DNA of 64,000 nucleotides. Source: Sulfobacillus harzensis. Its GTDB lineage: Bacteria; Bacillota; Sulfobacillia; Sulfobacillales; Sulfobacillaceae. A program made the translations under genes and the position numbers. How positions within the stretch are numbered: the first letter of the stretch is position 1; the number at the start of each line of letters is the position of its first letter. The notes under the pieces were generated by a model, which was given only the letters and a program-made list of their open reading frames with translations, had not been told where the DNA came from and did not search any database. This document shows positions 18,778 to 30,159 of this stretch, piece by piece. The stretch is taken from the NCBI RefSeq assembly GCF_012933365.1, contig NZ_JABBVZ010000002.1, forward strand, positions 43,686-107,685, written 5' to 3'.

Positions 18778-18800
18778 AGTCCGTGGAGGAGGTGACAGAT

Positions 18801-19088
18801 TTGGCTCAATATGAGCTCATGTACATTTTGAAACCGGACCTTGGCGAAGAAGCGCAACAGTCGGCTATTGAAAAGGTTGAGCAAATAGTCGAAGGCGCCG
18901 GTGGGACTGTGGAAAAGACCGACAAATGGGGTCGCCGCAAACTCGCCTATGCGATTGATGACTTTACCGAAGGGTTCTATGTTGTGGTCAATTTCTCCGG
19001 CGATGGTGCCATCGCTAACGAAATTACCCGGTTGCTCAATATAAACGAAGAGGTCATTCGGTCCATGGTCGTTCGTTTGGACGACTAA
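18801..19088 (+). CDS. rpsF: 30S ribosomal protein S6
   Basis: 95 aa from a TTG start (M)[13 protein letters not shown]. The strong GGAGGAGGTGA eight bases upstream decides this start over a GTG at 18783, which lies inside the ribosome site. The motif [21 protein letters not shown] is diagnostic. S6 binds S18 in the 30S platform. First gene of rpsF-ssb-rpsR. Confidence 0.96.
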   Translation: MAQYELMYILKPDLGEEAQQSAIEKVEQIVEGAGGTVEKTDKWGRRKLAYAIDDFTEGFYVVVNFSGDGAIANEITRLLNINEEVIRSMVVRLDD

Positions 19089-19108
19089 ACGGGGAAAGGA
19101 CACGGGGA

Positions 19109-19501
19109 ATGCTTAATCGCATTGTGCTTATCGGGAGATTGACGCGAGATCCGGAAATGCGCTATACGCCGCAAGGTGTTCCGGTTGCCTCTTTTTCATT
19201 GGCGGTTGACCGGCCCTTTACCAATCAACAAGGGCAGCGTGAAGCGGATTTCATTGACTGTGTCGCCTGGCGTAAGTTAGGGGAGACGGTTGGCAATCAT
19301 CTCACCAAGGGTCGATTGGTCGCCGTCGAAGGCCGTCTGCAAATTCGCAGCTATGAGGCCCAAGATGGATCCAAACGCCGGGTTGCGGAAGTGATTTGTG
19401 ACAGCGTACGATTTCTCGATCGGCCGCGCGATGGCCAATCCTCCCCCGACGCGGGGTTTGGGAGTGATGAGTCCGAGCTTCCCGACGACCTCCCCTTCTA
19501 A
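19109..19501 (+). CDS. ssb: Single-stranded DNA-binding protein
   Basis: 130-aa OB-fold protein opening [23 protein letters not shown]. The tail is acidic and ends SELPDDLPF, the conserved C-terminal tip that contacts partner replication proteins. The linker is short compared with Bacillus SsbA. It lies between rpsF and rpsR, the usual arrangement. Confidence 0.97.
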   Translation: MLNRIVLIGRLTRDPEMRYTPQGVPVASFSLAVDRPFTNQQGQREADFIDCVAWRKLGETVGNHLTKGRLVAVEGRLQIRSYEAQDGSKRRVAEVICDSVRFLDRPRDGQSSPDAGFGSDESELPDDLPF

Positions 19502-19525
19502 GTATGGCGGGAAAGGAGGCTACCG

Positions 19526-19756
19526 ATGCGTAAGGAACGTGGACGGCGTCCTAAGAAGAAGGTTTGCGGCTTTTGCGTTGATAAGGTCGAGCGTGTGGAC
19601 TACAAGGAAGCGACTCGCCTGCGACGTTACATTACCGAACGAGGCAAGATTTTGCCGCGGCGTATCTCCGGAAACTGTGCCAAACATCAGCGGCAATTGA
19701 CGCTGGCGATAAAGCGGTCCCGAGTCATGGCGCTCTTGCCTTTTACGATTGAGTAA
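19526..19756 (+). CDS. rpsR: 30S ribosomal protein S18
   Basis: 76-aa basic protein starting [32 protein letters not shown] and a later Cys give the zinc-binding form seen in some lineages. The blocks [26 protein letters not shown] are the family core. AAAGGAGG precedes the ATG, and a strong terminator follows. Confidence 0.97.
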   Translation: MRKERGRRPKKKVCGFCVDKVERVDYKEATRLRRYITERGKILPRRISGNCAKHQRQLTLAIKRSRVMALLPFTIE

Positions 19757-19758
19757 CT

Positions 19759-19788
19759 AAAAAGAGCACGCCATGGCGTGCTCTTTTT
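19759..19788. terminator. Bidirectional rho-independent terminator after rpsR
   Basis: Near-perfect hairpin with GAGCACGCC / GGCGTGCTC flanked by A5 on the left and T5 on the right, so it can act from either side. It closes rpsF-ssb-rpsR. Confidence 0.92.
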
Positions 19789-19814
19789 AGATCCTGAACT
19801 CAGGGGTGGCGGCG

Positions 19815-20123
19815 ATGATTGGTGACGCCGGTTCGGCTCGTAAGCTGATGGCGATTGAATGGCTGAAAGCCGAGTTGTTATCGGAGGAAGGCGATCTGTT
19901 TCGGGCTCTCATCAACGGACCCGAGGACCGAGTACGGGATGCTCTGTCCGGCATTCTGATCACCACCTACGTACTGGGCATGCGGCTCGGGATCAGTCCT
20001 CCGCGTCTTGAGGACCGGGCCATCCAGCGCCTCAACCGATCGCTCACTGAGGATCAGGAATTGGAGGAATGGTTTGGTGATCTCAGCCGGCTCGCGCGGT
20101 ATCTCAGTCGTCGCGAGGGCTAA
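19815..20123 (+). CDS. MazG-like family protein
   Basis: About 102 aa, starting [22 protein letters not shown]. Helical throughout, with an acidic segment ([14 protein letters not shown]) at the end. It resembles the short MazG-like family that sits near rplI in several Firmicutes; the full set of MazG metal-binding Glu/Asp is not obvious. ATG 19815 is preferred because AGGGG lies eight bases before it. Confidence 0.6.
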   Translation: MIGDAGSARKLMAIEWLKAELLSEEGDLFRALINGPEDRVRDALSGILITTYVLGMRLGISPPRLEDRAIQRLNRSLTEDQELEEWFGDLSRLARYLSRREG

Positions 20124-20181
20124 CGCACGGCGTCAGGTCACAAAGGTGCAACTGTTCGAACAGGGAGTGAGGGACCTTAAA

Positions 20182-20625
20182 ATGCGGGTAATATTTCAAG
20201 CGGATGTTAAGGGTGTAGCCAAAGCTGGGGAAATTAAAGAGGTCAAAGACGGGTACGCGCGAAACTTTTTGATTCCCAAAGGCTTAGCGGTAGAGGCCAC
20301 CAGTGGCCGGGAGCGCGCGTTGAATGATAAGAAGCTCCATGAAAAGAAGAAGCGGGACCAAGAGCGTCAAGAGATGCAGCAGTTAGCTGACCGGTTGAAG
20401 GATCAAACTGTTGTGATTCAGGCAAAGGCTGGCGAAGGCGGTCGCTTGTTTGGTGCGGTTACGAACGCCGACGTCGCCAAAGCCCTGGGGAACCTCGGAC
20501 ATGCCGTTGATCGTAAGAAGATATCGATGGAAGATATCAAGCACCTCGGTGAATCCCACGCGGTTTTGCATCTGTACGCGGGGATTACAGCCAATGTAGT
20601 TGTGCGTGTGGAGGCAGAGTCTTAA
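20182..20625 (+). CDS. rplI: 50S ribosomal protein L9
   Basis: 147 aa opening [40 protein letters not shown], the L9 N-domain signature. A long charged connecting helix ([21 protein letters not shown]) leads to the C-domain [16 protein letters not shown]. In-frame codons upstream would add non-family sequence overlapping the MazG-like gene. Confidence 0.97.
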   Translation: MRVIFQADVKGVAKAGEIKEVKDGYARNFLIPKGLAVEATSGRERALNDKKLHEKKKRDQERQEMQQLADRLKDQTVVIQAKAGEGGRLFGAVTNADVAKALGNLGHAVDRKKISMEDIKHLGESHAVLHLYAGITANVVVRVEAES

Positions 20626-20642
20626 CAACGGGGGCGAAAGTA

Positions 20643-22525
20643 TTGTCATCAGAAGAAGCACGAAGCACGAAATCCAGTCAACGACGCGGGCCTACTGAGC
20701 TTGAACGCCGCGTTGATGCCCTCGAACAGATCTTAATTCAGATTTACGGCCCAGAGCGCCTGGTGTTGCGGGCTGGAAAGTTGCAAGCCCTTAAGCAATT
20801 GCGGTCATCCGATTTGGGGCTCAAGGTGTTGGCACTGCAGAAGCTGGTACTGGACGATCCGGCTATCACACAGGTGCCGACCCGGCGCGAGATCCCAAAA
20901 ATACTGCGGTCGTTGGAAGATGAGTTGGCGGACATGATTGCCCGCCGCAGTCTCGAAGATGAGCTGGAAAAAAAGATCGCTGAGCGGATGCAGGAACGCC
21001 ATGAAGAGTACGTGCGAGATATCCGAAACCAAATCCTCAAAGAGGACGGCGGACCTGAAACGCCTGAGACGATGAAAAAGCTTGAGCGGTTGACTCACTT
21101 AGACGAGGTTGGCCTACGGGGCTCAGCCCTGGATGTGGTACGACCCTCAACGCTGGATGAGGTTGTTGGTCAAGAAGCTGCCAAGGAAAGTTTGATGGCC
21201 AAGATGGCATCGCCGTTCCCTCAGCATGTCCTGCTCTATGGCCCTCCTGGCGTAGGTAAGACGACCGTGGCCCGTCTGGTTTTAGAGGCGGCTAAAAAGT
21301 TTCCCCAATCACCCTTCGTCAATGAGGCGGCTTTTGTTGAGGCGGATGGGACCACCCTGCGTTGGGATCCCCGCGAGGTCACGAATCCCTTGCTCGGGTC
21401 CGTACACGATCCCATCTATCAGGGCGCGCGCCGGGAATTGGCGGAGAGTGGCATCCCTGAACCGAAGACCGGTTTGGTGACCGAAGCCCATGGCGGCGTG
21501 CTTTTTATCGACGAAATTGGCGAGATGGACCCCATTTTACAAAACAAGCTGCTCAAGGTGTTGGAGGACAAGCGGGTGCGCTTTGATTCCCCCTATTACG
21601 ATCCCGATGATACTAATGTGCCGCAATATGTGCACAAGCTGTTTCAAGAAGGGGCTCCAGCAGATTTTGTGCTCGTGGGAGCCACGACCCGACAGCCGGA
21701 GGATATCGCGCCAGCATTGCGCTCTCGATGCGCAGAGATCTTCTTTGATCCGTTGACGCCTGAGGACATTCAACGGATTGTAGCGGACGCAGCGGGCAAA
21801 TTGGGGATCAAAATAGACCCGGAGGCGGCCGACATGATAAGCCGCTATACGTTGGAAGGTCGACGGGCGGTGACGCTGGTGGTCGACGCATACTCTACGG
21901 CCTATCTCACCCAAGGGGCTCAACCTGCGGTGCTGGATTGTGATGTGGTACAGCGCGTCATCAGCCGATCGCGGCTTTCTCCGGTTAAGCCCACCATCAC
22001 CCGTGAATCGGAACCCGGTCGGGTTTTTGGTCTTGCTGTGGCGGGCTATCACGGGTTGGTGCTCGAAATTGAGGCGGCCGTATTTCCGGCGCATGAACCG
22101 GGTCGAGGACGATGGCGGTTCAACGATACCGCCGGCAGCATGGCCAAAGATTCCGTCTTCAACGCAGAGGCTTGCTTGCGCCGGATTACGGGGCGAGACT
22201 TAAGTCAGTATGATATCCACATTAACGTTGTGGGCGGGGGCAACATTGATGGTCCATCCGCCGGTGTGGCCATCTTTGTGGCGGCATACAGCGCACTGAC
22301 CGGATCGCCAGTACGCACTGATACAGCAATGACAGGCGAACTCTCCCTCTCGGGTCGGGTTAAGCCCGTCGGCGGAATTCCCGAAAAAATCTTTGGTGCG
22401 TCACAGGCCGGATTGAAGCAAGTGCTCGTGCCTGAGGATAATGCCAGCGACGTGCTCCGGTTAAATCACGGGCCTGAGGTGCGGTTGGTACGCACCGTCG
22501 AAGATGTTTTGCGTGAGGTGCTCTT

Positions 22526-22529
<4 letters not shown>
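20643..22529 (+). CDS. lonC: Lon-family ATP-dependent protease, LonC type
   Basis: 628 aa. Order: a helical N-region with coiled coil (residues ~95-140), AAA+ domain (Walker A LLYGPPGVGKTTVARL, Walker B GGVLFIDEIGEMD), then the Lon protease domain with catalytic Ser in GPSAGVAIF and Lys in SGRVKPVGG. A Lon paralog between rplI and dnaB is the spore-former LonC arrangement. The start is a TTG. Its stop overlaps dnaB by 4 nt. Likely a sporulation-linked housekeeping protease. Confidence 0.85.
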
Positions 22530-25155
<2,626 letters not shown>

Positions 25156-25157
25156 AG

Positions 25158-25195
25158 ACCGGCGGACTCGATGGCAGAGTCCGCCGGTTGTTTTT
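25158..25195 (+). terminator. Rho-independent terminator after purA
   Basis: 12-bp stem ACCGGCGGACTC / GAGTCCGCCGGT (25158-25169 with 25177-25188), a seven-base loop, then TGTTTTT. It ends the rplI-lonC-dnaB-purA unit. Confidence 0.92.
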
Positions 25196-25225
25196 CGCGC
25201 TCGGGTGTGATAAGCTCATGAGTGC

Positions 25226-25301
25226 GCGGAAGTAGCTCAGTTGGTAGAGCGTCGGCTTCCCAAGCCGAAGGTCGCGGGTTCGAAGCCCGTCTTCCGCTCC
25301 A
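25226..25301 (+). tRNA. tRNA-Gly (anticodon CCC)
   Basis: 76-nt cloverleaf with encoded CCA. Acceptor GCGGAAG / CTTCCGC, D-arm GCTC/GAGC, anticodon stem TCGGC / GCCGA with loop TTCCCAA (anticodon CCC), T-arm GCGGG-TTCGAAG-CCCGT, discriminator T. Confidence 0.97.
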
Positions 25302-25308
25302 TTTTTTT

Positions 25309-25332
25309 GCCCCCACCCGCGGGGGCTTTTTT
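25309..25332 (+). terminator. Terminator after tRNA-Gly
   Basis: Stem GCCCCC (25309-25314) / GGGGGC (25321-25326) with six-base loop and T6. It is also only 18 bp before the next start codon, so it separates the tRNA from the aldolase gene. Confidence 0.85.
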
Positions 25333-25350
25333 GTAACCGGAGGCGAAACT

Positions 25351-25989
25351 GTGGACGCACTGTTGACTGTAGTGGATCGCATCGGTGAAAAGGCAGCCAC
25401 CTTTGGAACGTCGGGAAATGCCAGTGCTCGGGATCCGATGAATCCCGACCGGTTCTGGATTACTCCGTCAGGCCTTCCCTGGCCTGACATTCAGGCTAAC
25501 CATCTTGTCGCGATGACGATTCCGGGCGGACAAGCAGCGAAGGGACACTTGCGTCCGTCGAGCGAATGGCGGTTGCACCTGGCTCTTTACCAACACCACC
25601 CCTTCGTCGGTGGGATCGTACATCTCCACTCGCCCTATGCCACCATTCTTTCAACGCTCCACGAGCCCATTCGGGCTGTCCATTACCAGATGGCGCGCGT
25701 CGGTGACCAGGTTCCCGTTGTTCCTTACTTCACTTTTGGCAGTCAAGAGTTGGCCGATGCCGTCAGCAAGGCCATCCACGAACAGCAACGGGGGCTTCTC
25801 CTCGCCAATCATGGGCTGGTTGCTGTGGGCGAGACGATCGCCGAGGCCTGGCGTGCAGCCGAGGAGATGGAATGGACGGCGATGATCCAATACCAGGCGT
25901 CGCTGTTGGGGAAGCCCCATGTCCTGACTTCCGGTCAGTTGGATGCGGTACGCCGCGCATTTTCCGACTACGGCCAGCGAGCGGACTAG
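25351..25989 (+). CDS. Class II aldolase/adducin-family protein
   Basis: 212 aa from a GTG (VDALLTVVDRIGEKAATFGTSGNASAR) with CGGAGGCG upstream. The family metal site is visible as HLHSPYAT and a later NHG, with TSGNAS near the start as the phosphate-loop region. Likely a zinc-dependent fuculose/ribulose-phosphate-type aldolase or epimerase; the substrate cannot be told. It stands between a tRNA and an oppositely oriented membrane gene. Confidence 0.85.
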   Translation: MDALLTVVDRIGEKAATFGTSGNASARDPMNPDRFWITPSGLPWPDIQANHLVAMTIPGGQAAKGHLRPSSEWRLHLALYQHHPFVGGIVHLHSPYATILSTLHEPIRAVHYQMARVGDQVPVVPYFTFGSQELADAVSKAIHEQQRGLLLANHGLVAVGETIAEAWRAAEEMEWTAMIQYQASLLGKPHVLTSGQLDAVRRAFSDYGQRAD

Positions 25990-26423
25990 CGCAGGTGTGG
26001 CGGCTCAATGCCCAACAAGGATTGCCGGTAATCGACCAAATGGCGGATGAGCAACGCCAATCCTGCGTAAAAAAGACCGTTCAGCGCCACAAACAAAAAG
26101 GGCCACCACCGGCTTAGCACGTCGAGCCGATATAATTCTGCGCCTAGGCTCGCATAGGCGGCAAACGCGGTGGTTAGCGCACTGCGTGAGGACAGGTGAA
26201 GCAAGAGCTCCCCGACAAGACTGCCGATAAGGCCGGAGAAAAGGCCTAAAGTCGCCGCGGATTGCGATGACTCGGCGATGCCGGCGGCCACGGCATAGAG
26301 CCGCGCTGTCAGCACGAGCCCCGTGAAGCTGATAACCAACATCATGCTTGGTCCCACGCCCGTCATCCAGAGCGCCATTGGCCCAGCAATGAGGATACTG
26401 GCGATTACGGTCAACCAAGCCAT
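25986..26423 (-). CDS. Small membrane protein, unknown
   Basis: 145 aa with about four membrane segments (MAWLTVIASILIAGPMALWM, SMMLVISFTGLVLTARLYAV, LGLFSGLIGSLVGELLL, FLFVALNGLFYAGLALLI). GGAAGGAGGG precedes the ATG, supporting expression. No family recognised. It overlaps the aldolase 3' end by 4 bp on the opposite strand. Confidence 0.6.
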   Translation of the reverse strand: MAWLTVIASILIAGPMALWMTGVGPSMMLVISFTGLVLTARLYAVAAGIAESSQSAATLGLFSGLIGSLVGELLLHLSSRSALTTAFAAYASLGAELYRLDVLSRWWPFLFVALNGLFYAGLALLIRHLVDYRQSLLGIEPPHLR

Positions 26424-26499
26424 AACGAACGCCCTCCTTCCACACGGTTACCGTATGTCCCACGTTTATGGTCTAGACCTCCGGGACAGGACATAGTGT

Positions 26500-26928
26500 T
26501 TGGCAGAAATAGGCCCGGATGAAGGGGGGATGGGCGTGGTTCGGCGGGTGCTGATGGTGGCGTCGGCGATTTTGATGATTATTGGCTTAATGGTTCTGAC
26601 CTGGGGATTTCGGGATCTACCCATTGATCAGCGTCCCGAGTGGATGGTGGTGCAAATGGTGTTATGGCCGGTCGCGGCGTTTGGAATGGCGGAGGGGTGG
26701 CGCCTGGTCCGGCTGGCACGGCAAGGGCTTCGGGTCCATTTTGATCGGCTTCGGCTGGTCTGTCATGGGATCCCGGCCCTCATCATTGTGACCTTGCCGT
26801 CAGGAGCTTTTACCACCTGGATGGGATCCGGATCGATGTGGTCGTTGTTGGACTTCCCCACCGCTAAAGTCATGGCAGCCTTTTGGCTAGCCGCTACGTT
26901 ATGGGCGTCATGGGAGGTGCGCCCATGA
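26500..26928 (+). CDS. Small membrane protein, unknown
   Basis: Up to 142 aa from TTG 26500; an ATG at 26530 or GTG at 26536 within a G-rich ribosome-site-like run are alternatives. Four hydrophobic segments, for example VLMVASAILMIIGLMVLTW and GIPALIIVTLPSGAFTTWM. No family recognised. Its stop overlaps the L,D-transpeptidase start (ATGA), so the two are probably co-translated and may act together at the envelope. Confidence 0.6.
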   Translation: MAEIGPDEGGMGVVRRVLMVASAILMIIGLMVLTWGFRDLPIDQRPEWMVVQMVLWPVAAFGMAEGWRLVRLARQGLRVHFDRLRLVCHGIPALIIVTLPSGAFTTWMGSGSMWSLLDFPTAKVMAAFWLAATLWASWEVRP

Positions 26929-27638
26929 AGCGTTGGCTTATCATTGGGGTAATCGGATTGGCCGTCGTGTGGATCGCCGGGATGTCCTCGTTGGGGATGG
27001 TGGCACACACCGCCCGAGCACAATCGATTCATACTAAGATTATCATCAATGTGCTAAAGCGACGCCTCTACCTATATCGCAACAATCACCTCTTTCAGGT
27101 CTATCCGGTGGCCGTTGGCAAACCATCCACGCCTAGTCCTCGCGGTGAATTTACGATTATTCAGAAGGCGGTGTGGGGGGATGGATTCGGCACCCGCTGG
27201 ATGCGAATCTCCACCCCATGGGGGATTTACGGCATCCATGGCACGGATAAGCCGTGGTCGGTAGGCACCGTGGCCTCGCACGGGTGCTTCCGCATGTACA
27301 ACCGCGATGTGGAGCAGGTCTATACCCTCGTCAAGGTTGGGACGTCGGTCATTGTTGAGGGCATTACCCCGTATACGCGAATCCGACGGCCGTTGAAGCC
27401 AGGAACGATCGGGCAAGATGTGGTGGAGCTACAGCGGCTTTTACGGCTTGCCAAAGTTTATCGCGGGTCCCTTTCCGGCGTTTACAACAGCGACGTCGAA
27501 GCGGCGGTAAAGAAGTTTCAGGAGATGGTGGGTGTGTCGCCAACTGGGAGTGCATCCCTGGAAACCACCAAAAAGCTGCTTGAGTATACCCATCAAACGG
27601 CGGAGAAGCCTGGTTACCTCACCCGAGCGGGCTCTTAG
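26925..27638 (+). CDS. L,D-transpeptidase (YkuD) with peptidoglycan-binding domain
   Basis: 237 aa. An N-terminal membrane helix or signal (LIIGVIGLAVVWIAGM) is followed by a YkuD domain with HGTDKPWSVG and the catalytic SHGCFRM. A C-terminal peptidoglycan-binding type 1 repeat follows (GQDVVELQRLLRLAKVYRG). It forms 3-3 cross-links or modifies peptidoglycan outside the membrane. The start overlaps the upstream stop. Confidence 0.9.
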   Translation: MKRWLIIGVIGLAVVWIAGMSSLGMVAHTARAQSIHTKIIINVLKRRLYLYRNNHLFQVYPVAVGKPSTPSPRGEFTIIQKAVWGDGFGTRWMRISTPWGIYGIHGTDKPWSVGTVASHGCFRMYNRDVEQVYTLVKVGTSVIVEGITPYTRIRRPLKPGTIGQDVVELQRLLRLAKVYRGSLSGVYNSDVEAAVKKFQEMVGVSPTGSASLETTKKLLEYTHQTAEKPGYLTRAGS

Positions 27639-27639
27639 G

Positions 27640-27685
27640 CTATAATGGGGCTGTCCTTGCCAATGCCTGGAAGGACAATGAGCCC
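27640..27685 (+). promoter_or_regulatory. gadB -10 element and leader hairpin
   Basis: An exact TATAAT at 27640-27645 lies just after the L,D-transpeptidase stop; no good -35 was found. A stem-loop follows: GTCCTT (27653-27658) with AAGGAC (27671-27676), plus an outer GGGCT / AGCCC pairing across a bulge (27648-27652 with 27681-27685). It ends just before the gadB ribosome site GAGGAGGG. Confidence 0.4.
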
Positions 27686-27698
27686 GAGGAGGGATTTG

Positions 27699-29090
27699 AT
27701 GGCGACTCATCAGCATCCAGGTCAGCACCCGTCCAATGAAGTAAGTATCAACCCGTTGTATGCGCGAAGTGGCGAAACGACGGTTCCTCGTTATCGGCTT
27801 CCGGAACGGGGATTGTTGCCGGATACCGCCTATCAGATTGTCCATGATGAAATTGCACTTGACGGCAATGCCCGCTTGAACCTCGCCACGTTTGTCGGCA
27901 CCTGGATGGAGCCGGAGGCGCAGCGGCTTTATGCCGAAACGGCGGACAAAAACATGATTGATAAGGACGAATACCCGCAGACCGCATCCATTGAAGATCG
28001 TTGCATTCGCATTATGGCTGATTTATGGCACGCACCCAATCCGCATCAGGCCTTAGGTGTCTCCACGACCGGATCATCCGAGGCTTGCATGCTCGGAGGA
28101 CTTGCTTTAAAAAGGCGCTGGCAAAAAAAGCAGCGCGAACAGGGGAAGTCGACCGAGCATCCCAACATCGTATTTAGTTCGGCCGTACAAGTGGTTTGGG
28201 AGAAGTTTGCCGCCTATTTCGAAGTCGAGCCGCGCTATGTTGATGTCACCCCCGAACGCCCCCATCTCACCCCAGACGGGGTGCTGGAAGTGGTCGACGA
28301 GAACACCATTGCCGTCGTGCCCGTCATGGGAGTCACGTACACGGGGATTTATGAGCCCGTAGCGGACATTTGTGCGGCGCTTGATCGATACCAAGAGCAA
28401 ACAGGCATTGACATTCCGGTTCATGTGGATGCGGCATCAGGCGGGTTTGTCGCTCCATTTCTTCAACCCGATTTGCCTTGGGACTTTCGCCTGCCCCGGG
28501 TTCAGTCAATCAACACCTCGGGGCATAAATACGGATTGGTCTACCCGGGCCTCGGTTGGGCCATCTGGCGGGATCGGCATGCGGTTCCGGAGGAATTGGT
28601 CTTCCAAGTATCCTACTTGGGCGGGAGCATGCCCACCTTTGGGCTAAATTTCTCGCGTCCGGGAGCGCAGGTGTTGTTGCAATACTACAACTTTCTGCGT
28701 CTAGGCCGGGACGGATATTATCAGGTGCAGAAAGCTTGTCAAGAGGTGGCACATTTTCTTTCCCGGGAAATACAAAAGATGGGCCCCTTTGAGCTCTTAA
28801 GTGACGGATCCGACATTCCGGTCTTCGCCTGGAAAAAGACTCATGACAGCAACTGGACACTGCATGACCTGTCGCATCTCTTGCGCGAGCGTGGTTGGCA
28901 AGTGCCCGCCTATCCCCTTCCTCAGCGAATGGAAGACACCACCATCATGCGTGTGGTAGTGCGGAACAGCTTTTCGATGGATCTCGCGCATCTACTGTTA
29001 GATGACATCAAGCGGGCTGTCGATCAACTCGACAAAGATGGTGCCCTTTTTTCCAGTCGCCGCCCGCATGCCAAAACATTTCATCATTGA
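27699..29090 (+). CDS. gadB: Glutamate decarboxylase
   Basis: 463 aa, close to E. coli GadB length. This PLP enzyme turns glutamate into GABA and consumes a proton, a known acid-resistance step. Visible are YPQTASIEDRCIRIMADLW, GVSTTGSSEACMLGG, HVDAASGGFVAPF, and the PLP lysine in NTSGHKYGLVYPG. GAGGAGGG precedes the chosen ATG. No glutamate/GABA antiporter is adjacent. A Noc-like palindrome lies inside the gene at 28758. Confidence 0.95.
   Translation: MATHQHPGQHPSNEVSINPLYARSGETTVPRYRLPERGLLPDTAYQIVHDEIALDGNARLNLATFVGTWMEPEAQRLYAETADKNMIDKDEYPQTASIEDRCIRIMADLWHAPNPHQALGVSTTGSSEACMLGGLALKRRWQKKQREQGKSTEHPNIVFSSAVQVVWEKFAAYFEVEPRYVDVTPERPHLTPDGVLEVVDENTIAVVPVMGVTYTGIYEPVADICAALDRYQEQTGIDIPVHVDAASGGFVAPFLQPDLPWDFRLPRVQSINTSGHKYGLVYPGLGWAIWRDRHAVPEELVFQVSYLGGSMPTFGLNFSRPGAQVLLQYYNFLRLGRDGYYQVQKACQEVAHFLSREIQKMGPFELLSDGSDIPVFAWKKTHDSNWTLHDLSHLLRERGWQVPAYPLPQRMEDTTIMRVVVRNSFSMDLAHLLLDDIKRAVDQLDKDGALFSSRRPHAKTFHH
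28758..28771. promoter_or_regulatory. Candidate Noc-binding site 1 (inside gadB)
   Basis: CTTTCCCGGGAAAT, 13 of 14 identical to the published Bacillus Noc site ATTTCCCGGGAAAT. With flanks (T...A) it matches 15 of 16 bases. It is the first of three such sites here. Confidence 0.6.
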
Positions 29091-29229
29091 CGCTGACCGA
29101 CTGGTTCAGCTGTCGGGGCCCAATACCCCCAATGGCCTTTGCCCCTCGGGAGCGAAGGCCGTTGCGGGGGACCATCATGGTCCAGCGTCCTTTCCGACTT
29201 CAGGCGCCTTAGGAAGCAGATTGCCGCGC

Positions 29230-30036
29230 TTAGCGAACCGTTTTCGTGAGCCAGTCATCCAAGATAGCGTTGAACGCTACCGGTCGTTCTAAGTTGGGTA
29301 GGTGTGCGGCGTCGTGTAGCACATGAAGCTCGGCCTCGGGACAGTTGTCCGCCAGGTAGTGTGCCGCGCTGACAATGTCCGGTACGTCGGCATCCCCCAC
29401 GACCACCAGAACCGGTACCCGAATTTCCCCTAGCCGACCCACGGCCACAAATTCGAGGTCTTGAGAGACTGCGCCGTTGTCAGGACGATCGGCGCGTGCT
29501 AACAGTTCCCGAGCGCGGGCCAAATAGCCCGCGTCAACAGCCTCAGGACGTCGCTTAGGCCCTACGAGCCAGAGGCGTTCCGTGAGGGCCATCGCACGGT
29601 CAATCTCCCCTTGGTTGAAGGCGGCGTCGGCTTGCGCAAACAGCGCTTCGACTTCGGGAGGATTCGCAGCATTGTAGCCCGGGACACCTGAACCCACCAA
29701 CACTAGCCCCTCGACGCGATCGGGGTGCTTGAGGGCGACCTGAACGGCGGTGCTTCCCCCAAAAGAACACCCCATCAGCCATGTCTTGGAGATGCCCAGG
29801 GCATCCATGACTCGGACCACGTCATCTCCATAACTAAAGGGGCCGGGGACGTGCGCTGTTTGGCCAAAGCCGCGCCAATCCCAGCGTATTACCCGCATAC
29901 GGTGCGAGAGCCATTCCCACTGCGGATCCCACATATGCCGTTCCGACACGCCAGCGTGAAGGAGCATCATGGCGGGACCGGCACCCGCTTCTTCGACCTT
30001 CATGTGCGCGCCACCCGACAGTGCCACGTCATGCAT
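29230..30036 (-). CDS. Alpha/beta-fold hydrolase
   Basis: 268 aa from the ATG at 30034-30036, with AGAGGTGG upstream. The nucleophile elbow is GCSFGGS, the acid lies in VVGDADVPD, and the histidine in DAAHLPNLERP. The oxyanion region is LLHAGVSERHMWDPQ. These give a complete Ser-Asp-His triad. Closest in look to 3-oxoadipate enol-lactonase-like esterases; substrate not determinable. A 139-bp gap with no evident element separates it from gadB, which converges on it. Confidence 0.85.
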   Translation of the reverse strand: MHDVALSGGAHMKVEEAGAGPAMMLLHAGVSERHMWDPQWEWLSHRMRVIRWDWRGFGQTAHVPGPFSYGDDVVRVMDALGISKTWLMGCSFGGSTAVQVALKHPDRVEGLVLVGSGVPGYNAANPPEVEALFAQADAAFNQGEIDRAMALTERLWLVGPKRRPEAVDAGYLARARELLARADRPDNGAVSQDLEFVAVGRLGEIRVPVLVVVGDADVPDIVSAAHYLADNCPEAELHVLHDAAHLPNLERPVAFNAILDDWLTKTVR

Positions 30037-30159
30037 CTTCAACGAGCCACCTCTTTTCCTGATTAATGAAGCGGGGATTCGTGTATGCATCACGCAATCC
30101 CTGCCTGGGGCGAGGAGGATGTTTAAGGCTGCCCCTTCCTATTTAGGAGGCGAACCCGC

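Noticed and set aside
25222..25350. N-terminal extension of the aldolase gene through tRNA-Gly
   Set aside because: The frame is open only because it runs through the tRNA and its terminator; the GTG at 25351 has a proper ribosome site.
29158..29210. Inverted repeat GGACCATCATGGTCC as a terminator after gadB
   Set aside because: The stem is short, the loop minimal and no T-run follows.
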